Assembly (NCBI RefSeq): GCF_030272615.1
Contig: NC_081412.1
Coordinates: 669,874,852 to 669,938,851, forward strand
Length of the DNA stretch: 64,000 nt
Source: Cryptomeria japonica
Taxonomy: Eukaryota; Streptophyta; Pinopsida; Cupressales; Cupressaceae
Direction: 5' to 3'
The notes under the pieces are model-generated. The model made no database searches and was not told where the DNA came from. It was given only the letters and a program-made list of their open reading frames with translations. Below are positions 60,038 through 64,000 of this stretch, one piece after another. Each line of letters begins with the position of its first letter. The stretch's first letter is position 1. The position numbers were made by a program, and so were the translations under genes.

Positions 60038-61369
60038 ATGTATAAGAGGGATGCACCAAAGATGAACAAGTCAAGTTTCTCTACATGGTAGAAAAGGATG
60101 AAGTTGCACCTATTCGGAGTTGGAGAATATGCTATATATTATCTGAAGAATGATTTCATTCCACCGAGCACCTATCCATTGAAAATGGAAGAGATAAAGG
60201 AAAAGCAAGAACATATCCAAGCAATGATTGAAATAACATCTGCATTGACCGATTCAGAGTTTGATGATCTAGAAGGCTGCAATGATGCAAAGGCAATGTG
60301 GGATAAGCTCATATCTGTGTAAGGAGGTGATGAACATGTTCAAAGAGAAAAATTAGATAGGCTAAGAGAACAACTTGAATCTATGAGAATGAATGAAGGT
60401 GAGAAAATAACTCAGTATAGTACAAGACTAAAGGAGATTGTCAATCAAATCAAAGGAGCGGGTGGAACTATTGAAGAAAAGGATATAACAAGTAAGTTGT
60501 TAAGAACCCTTCTACCAGCTTATGCAATCCGAGTCCCTGCAATCAATGAATTGAGGTTTGTACCGAATATGCTAGTTTCTTTAGATGCTACTATTGGTAA
60601 GCTACATGCTTTTGAGTTAAGTAATTTTGATAACAGTGGATCATCGGTAAATAAAGTAGAATCTACTTTTAGTTCTTTTCATCTTGATGAATCTGATGAT
60701 TACAATGATAGAATGAGTAAGTACATTGAAGCAGATCATAGTGGAGCAAGTGAGAGATTCCGCAAGAATATGGAAAAAGTACACAAGTTGTATGAGGAAA
60801 TCAGGAAACAAGAAGAGTTTGAAGCACTATTAGCCAGAAGGTTACCAAGAGGCAAAGGTAAGTATAAAGGAAAACTACCTTTGAAATGTTTCAATTGTGA
60901 CAAAATTGGACATATGGCTTCTAACTATCTTGACAGAGAGTCTAATGAAAAGAGAGATTACCGAGATGATAGGAAGAAAGATAATCATTATAGAGGACAC
61001 CGAGATTTTAGAAGAAGAGATAAGAAGACATGCCTAATAGCTGATGAGGAATCTCATGATGATAAATCAGATGAAACTGATACAGAGGAAGTTGTTTATG
61101 TGGCTATCAAAGATGGATCAGATGAAGAAAGGTATGAAGAAAAAGCCCTACTATCTCATATAAGTAAAAAAGATTCTTGGATCATAGATAGTGGATGTTC
61201 ACATCATGTGACAGGTGATAAACACAAGTTTGTTATGTTAGAAGACTATGATGGAGGCTATGTAAGATTTGGTAATGATGCACCATGTCTGGTAAGAGGT
61301 AAAGGATCTATAACACTTCTTGACAATGAAAAATGCAATGATGTTTATTGGGTTGAAGGTTTGAAATAA
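60038..61369 (+). pseudogene. Copia C gag and protease
   Basis: ATG at 60038-60040. Gag (UBN2-type) has a MNKSSFSTW start, IKEKQEHIQAMIEITSALTD, KAMWDKLISV and LRTLLPAYAIRVPAINEL. The zinc knuckle CFNCDKIGHMASNY has its last Cys replaced by Tyr. A charged linker follows, then the protease with DSWIIDSGCSHHVTGDKHKF (DSG active site) and DVYWVEGLK. Stops at 60089, 60320 and 61367 are all in one frame, with no frameshift in this part. Gag would form the particle and protease would cleave the polyprotein. Confidence 0.92.
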
Positions 61370-62520
61370 AATTTGTTGAGTGTAGCACAGCTAAACAACA
61401 CAGGTTACCGAATAGAATTTCAGAATGGAATTGTCAAAGTTCATGAAAAGAATGGAAAGTTAGCTACTATCGGGACACAAACAAAAGGTAACACATTTCA
61501 CCTTGACTCAACTCGGAATAAGTGTTTATATGCAAAGATAGATGATACCTAGTTATGACATAAAAGGTTTTGTCATGTAAATTTTGATAATTTGATCAAA
61601 ATAAGCAAGAAGCACCGAGTAAGAGGTCTACCAACTCTTGAGAAACTTGAGAATGTTATGTGCTGAGGATGCCAGATGGGTAAGATGACAAGATCAAGCT
61701 TTACAAGTAAGTCCTACACTTCCAAGCGAATTTTAGATATTGTGCATACTGATCTTTGTGGTCCTATGAAAATTCAAAGTTATTATGGTGATAAATACTT
61801 CATATTATTTGTGGATGATTACTCAAGGATGATGTTAGTAATGTTCACATGTTTAAATGGTACAAGGCAAGAGTTGAAAATGAAACAGGAAGACAACTGA
61901 AATGTCTTAGATCAGATAGAGGAGGTGAGTTCACATCTGATGAGTTTAATTTATACTGCAATGATCATGGTATTAAAAGACAAGTATCTGCACTGAGAAC
62001 TCCACAACAAAATAGAATTGCTGAGAGAAGAAATAGATCTATTGTGGATTGTGCCAGAACCTTGATGATTGAAAAGAAAGTGCCACAAACATTTTGGAGA
62101 GAAGCAATAAGCACAGTAGTTTACACCCTAAACTGAGTACAATTGAAGAAAGGAACTTTGAAGACACCATATGAAATTTGGTATGACAAGAAACCTAATG
62201 TAAGTTATTTTAAAATCTTTGGAAGTAGATGTTATGTTCACAAAGATGATAGAAATGGCAAGTTTGATCAGAAAAGTGAGGAAGGAACATTTGTAGGATA
62301 TTCTTCTAGAAGCAAAGCATTTAAATGTCTGATCAAATCATCTAACAAAATAGTAGAAAGTGCAAATGTAAAAATTGATGAATTTGCAGAAAGGAATGAT
62401 GAAGGAGATTCCAAGGAACTAGAAGATTATGATGAATTTGTCTATGTTCAACCAAGAAGTCTTACCGAGTAGACTGCTGAAGGAAATGAAGAGAACATCC
62501 AGTTATGGAGTGATGGAGAA
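61370..62520 (+). pseudogene. Copia C integrase
   Basis: Continues the gag frame. The zinc-binding HHCC region (HKRFCHVNFDNL, with CQMGKM) has its preceding residues hit by stops at 61550, 61556 and 61664. Catalytic core: IVHTDLCGPM (first Asp), KCLRSDRGGEFTSDEF (second Asp) and ALRTPQQNRIAERRNRS (Glu). One frameshift near 61850-61880 removes part of the core between the first and second Asp. Stops at 62134 and 62470 follow. The C-terminal part has TPYEIWYDKKPNVSYFKIFG and EGTFVGYSSRSKAFKC. Confidence 0.92.
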
Positions 62521-64000
62521 GATCATACAGAGCCTACCGAGTCAGTATTAGCCAAGTATGTCAAAAGACATCATGCACCAAGTCAGATTATAGGAGATAA
62601 GGATGATCCAGTGATGACAAGCAACAAACTGAGACAAAACACATGTTTCATATCTGAATTTGAACCGAGAATAGTGAAAGAAGCATTTAATAGTGAAGAT
62701 TGGATAAATGCTATGACAGAAGAGATTGATCCAATCAAGAAGAATGACACATGGACACTAATCGCAAGACCAAAGGACAAAAATGTAATCGGTACAAAGT
62801 GGATTTTCAGAAACAAACTGAATGAAAAAGGTGAAGTCATTAGAAATAAAGCAAGACTAGTTTGCAAAGGTTATGCTCAAGAAGAAGGAATTGATTATGG
62901 TGAAACTTTTGCACCTATGGCAAGACTTGAAGGAGTAAGAACATTGTTGGCATATGTTGCTTACAAGAATTTCAAGATATATCAAATGGATGTCAAATCT
63001 GCATTTTTGAATGGTATACTAGAAGAACAAGTTTTTATTGAACAACCTGAAGGATTTGTTGAAGATAAGAATAAAGATCAGGTATGTAAATTGAACAAAG
63101 CTTTATATGGTTTGAAACAAGCACCTAGAGCATGGTATGAAAGATTACACTCTTATTTGATTAAGATTGGTTTTATAAGGACAAGTGAGAACAACAATAT
63201 GTACATGAAGAATGATGAAAATGGAATACTGATCTCAGCCATATTTGTTGATGACATTATATTTTGTGGAAATGACTCTTTATGCAAGAACTTTGGAAAT
63301 GAAATGAGCAAAGAATTTGAGATGTCATTAATCGGTGAGATAAAGTATTTTATAGGTTTACAGATACTACAAATGAAAGATGAGATCTTTATTACCCAAT
63401 CCAAGTACATAAAGGAAATCTTGAAGAAATTTGGAATGGAGGATTCAAAACAAGTAAGTACTCCTATGACTACCAACTGTAAATTATCAAAGAATAATGA
63501 ATCTGCATCTATTGATGAGACACTCTACCGATTTATGATTGGAAAACTGCAATATGTTGTTCACAATAGACCAGATATAGCACATGTAGTAGGTATAGTT
63601 GTAAGATTTTTTGCAGATCCCAAGGAAACACACATGACAAAAATCAAGAGAATTTTTAGATATTTGAAAGGCACTGAAGATTATGGCTTAGTATATCAGA
63701 AAGGAAATGATTTTGATTTAAACATTTATACTGATGCTGATTGGGCAGGCAACATTGATGACAAGAAAAGCACAAGTGGTGGAGCTTTCTTTTTGGGAGA
63801 AAGACTAGTGAGTTGGCTTAGCAAGAAACAAGGATGTGTTTCATAGTCAACGACAGAAGCTGAATATGTTGTTGCAGCATTGAATTGCACTAATATAGCA
63901 TGGATCAAACAACTATTGGAAGGTATAAATGAGCAAGTTACCGAGCCAGTAACTATATTCTGTGACAATACTAGTGCCATTAACATTTCAAAGAATCCTG
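62521..64000 (+). pseudogene. Copia C reverse transcriptase and RNase H, partial at window end
   Basis: The longest open frame in the window (62611-63846, 411 residues). Reverse transcriptase: [40 protein letters not shown] (first catalytic Asp), [20 protein letters not shown] and [11 protein letters not shown] (catalytic pair). RNase H begins around 63715 with [19 protein letters not shown] (catalytic Asp). A TAG at 63844 replaces the usual Gln before STTEAEYVVAA (catalytic Glu), and the frame continues to FCDNTSAINISKNP at the window edge. The RT part itself is uninterrupted, so this copy is younger than A and B. Confidence 0.93.

Larger units (their letters stand above)
58517..64000 (+). 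mobile_element. Ty1/copia element C, extends past window
   Basis: Plus-strand copia with 5' LTR (58517-59970), tRNA-Met primer site, and gag, protease, integrase, reverse transcriptase and RNase H in order. The RNase H end and the 3' LTR lie beyond 64000. It is in opposite orientation to copia A/B and its LTR is of nearly equal length (1454 bp) but clearly diverged in sequence, so it is a separate subfamily. Confidence 0.93.

Noticed and set aside
1..64000. A defence island, biosynthetic cluster or other multi-gene system
   Set aside because: Every recognisable coding segment belongs to a retrotransposon or is an isolated relic; no group of functionally linked genes is present.

Overview
This is repeat-dominated nuclear DNA from a seed plant. 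Evidence: plant-type L1 LINEs (DUF4283/CCHC ORF1, then endonuclease, reverse transcriptase, zinc-binding zf-RVT and RNase H), Ty1/copia elements primed by initiator tRNA-Met, a Gypsy-like LTR, a tRNA-derived SINE and a fragment of a SAUR (small auxin-up RNA) gene. The base composition is AT-rich, coding relics are scattered and decayed, and I found no confidently intact host gene. A large, transposon-rich genome such as a gymnosperm's would fit, but the species is inference.

Layout. 1-5222: AT-rich DNA with microsatellites. 5240-10110: a 5'-truncated minus-strand LINE with a 17-bp target-site duplication (TSD); it carries an unexpected coding region after RNase H. 10446-10703: SAUR pseudogene. 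10997-20198: a minus-strand LTR element with 1.05-kb LTRs and no recognisable pol; instead it has a decayed Gln/Pro-rich ORF, an exon-like cassette and short tandem repeats. 20461-26528: a full-length minus-strand LINE with a 14-bp TSD. 26543-32031: mostly unrecognised AT-rich DNA with a SINE and tandem repeats. 32032-34080: Gypsy-like LTR and gag remnant (+). 34093-39440: part of a second LTR element related to the first, with five near-identical 467-bp tandem units. 39440-39790: LINE endonuclease fragment (+). 41018-41440: an unidentified acidic coding relic (-). 41970-43912: a 1.9-kb polypyrimidine tract. 44314-46715: LINE fragments and a second Gypsy-like LTR. 49405-58463: minus-strand copia array arranged LTR-internal-LTR-partial internal. 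58517-64000: a plus-strand copia element that runs off the window.

Function. All mobile-element proteins seen are broken by stops or frameshifts, so nothing here looks able to move by itself. The least explained items are: (a) the coding tail inside the first LINE's TSDs; (b) a hairpin just upstream of the polypurine tract, shared by the two related LTR elements and supported by compensatory base changes; and (c) the pol-less LTR element with its unknown ORF and splice-site-flanked cassette. No computation or database search was run; all alignments were made by eye.
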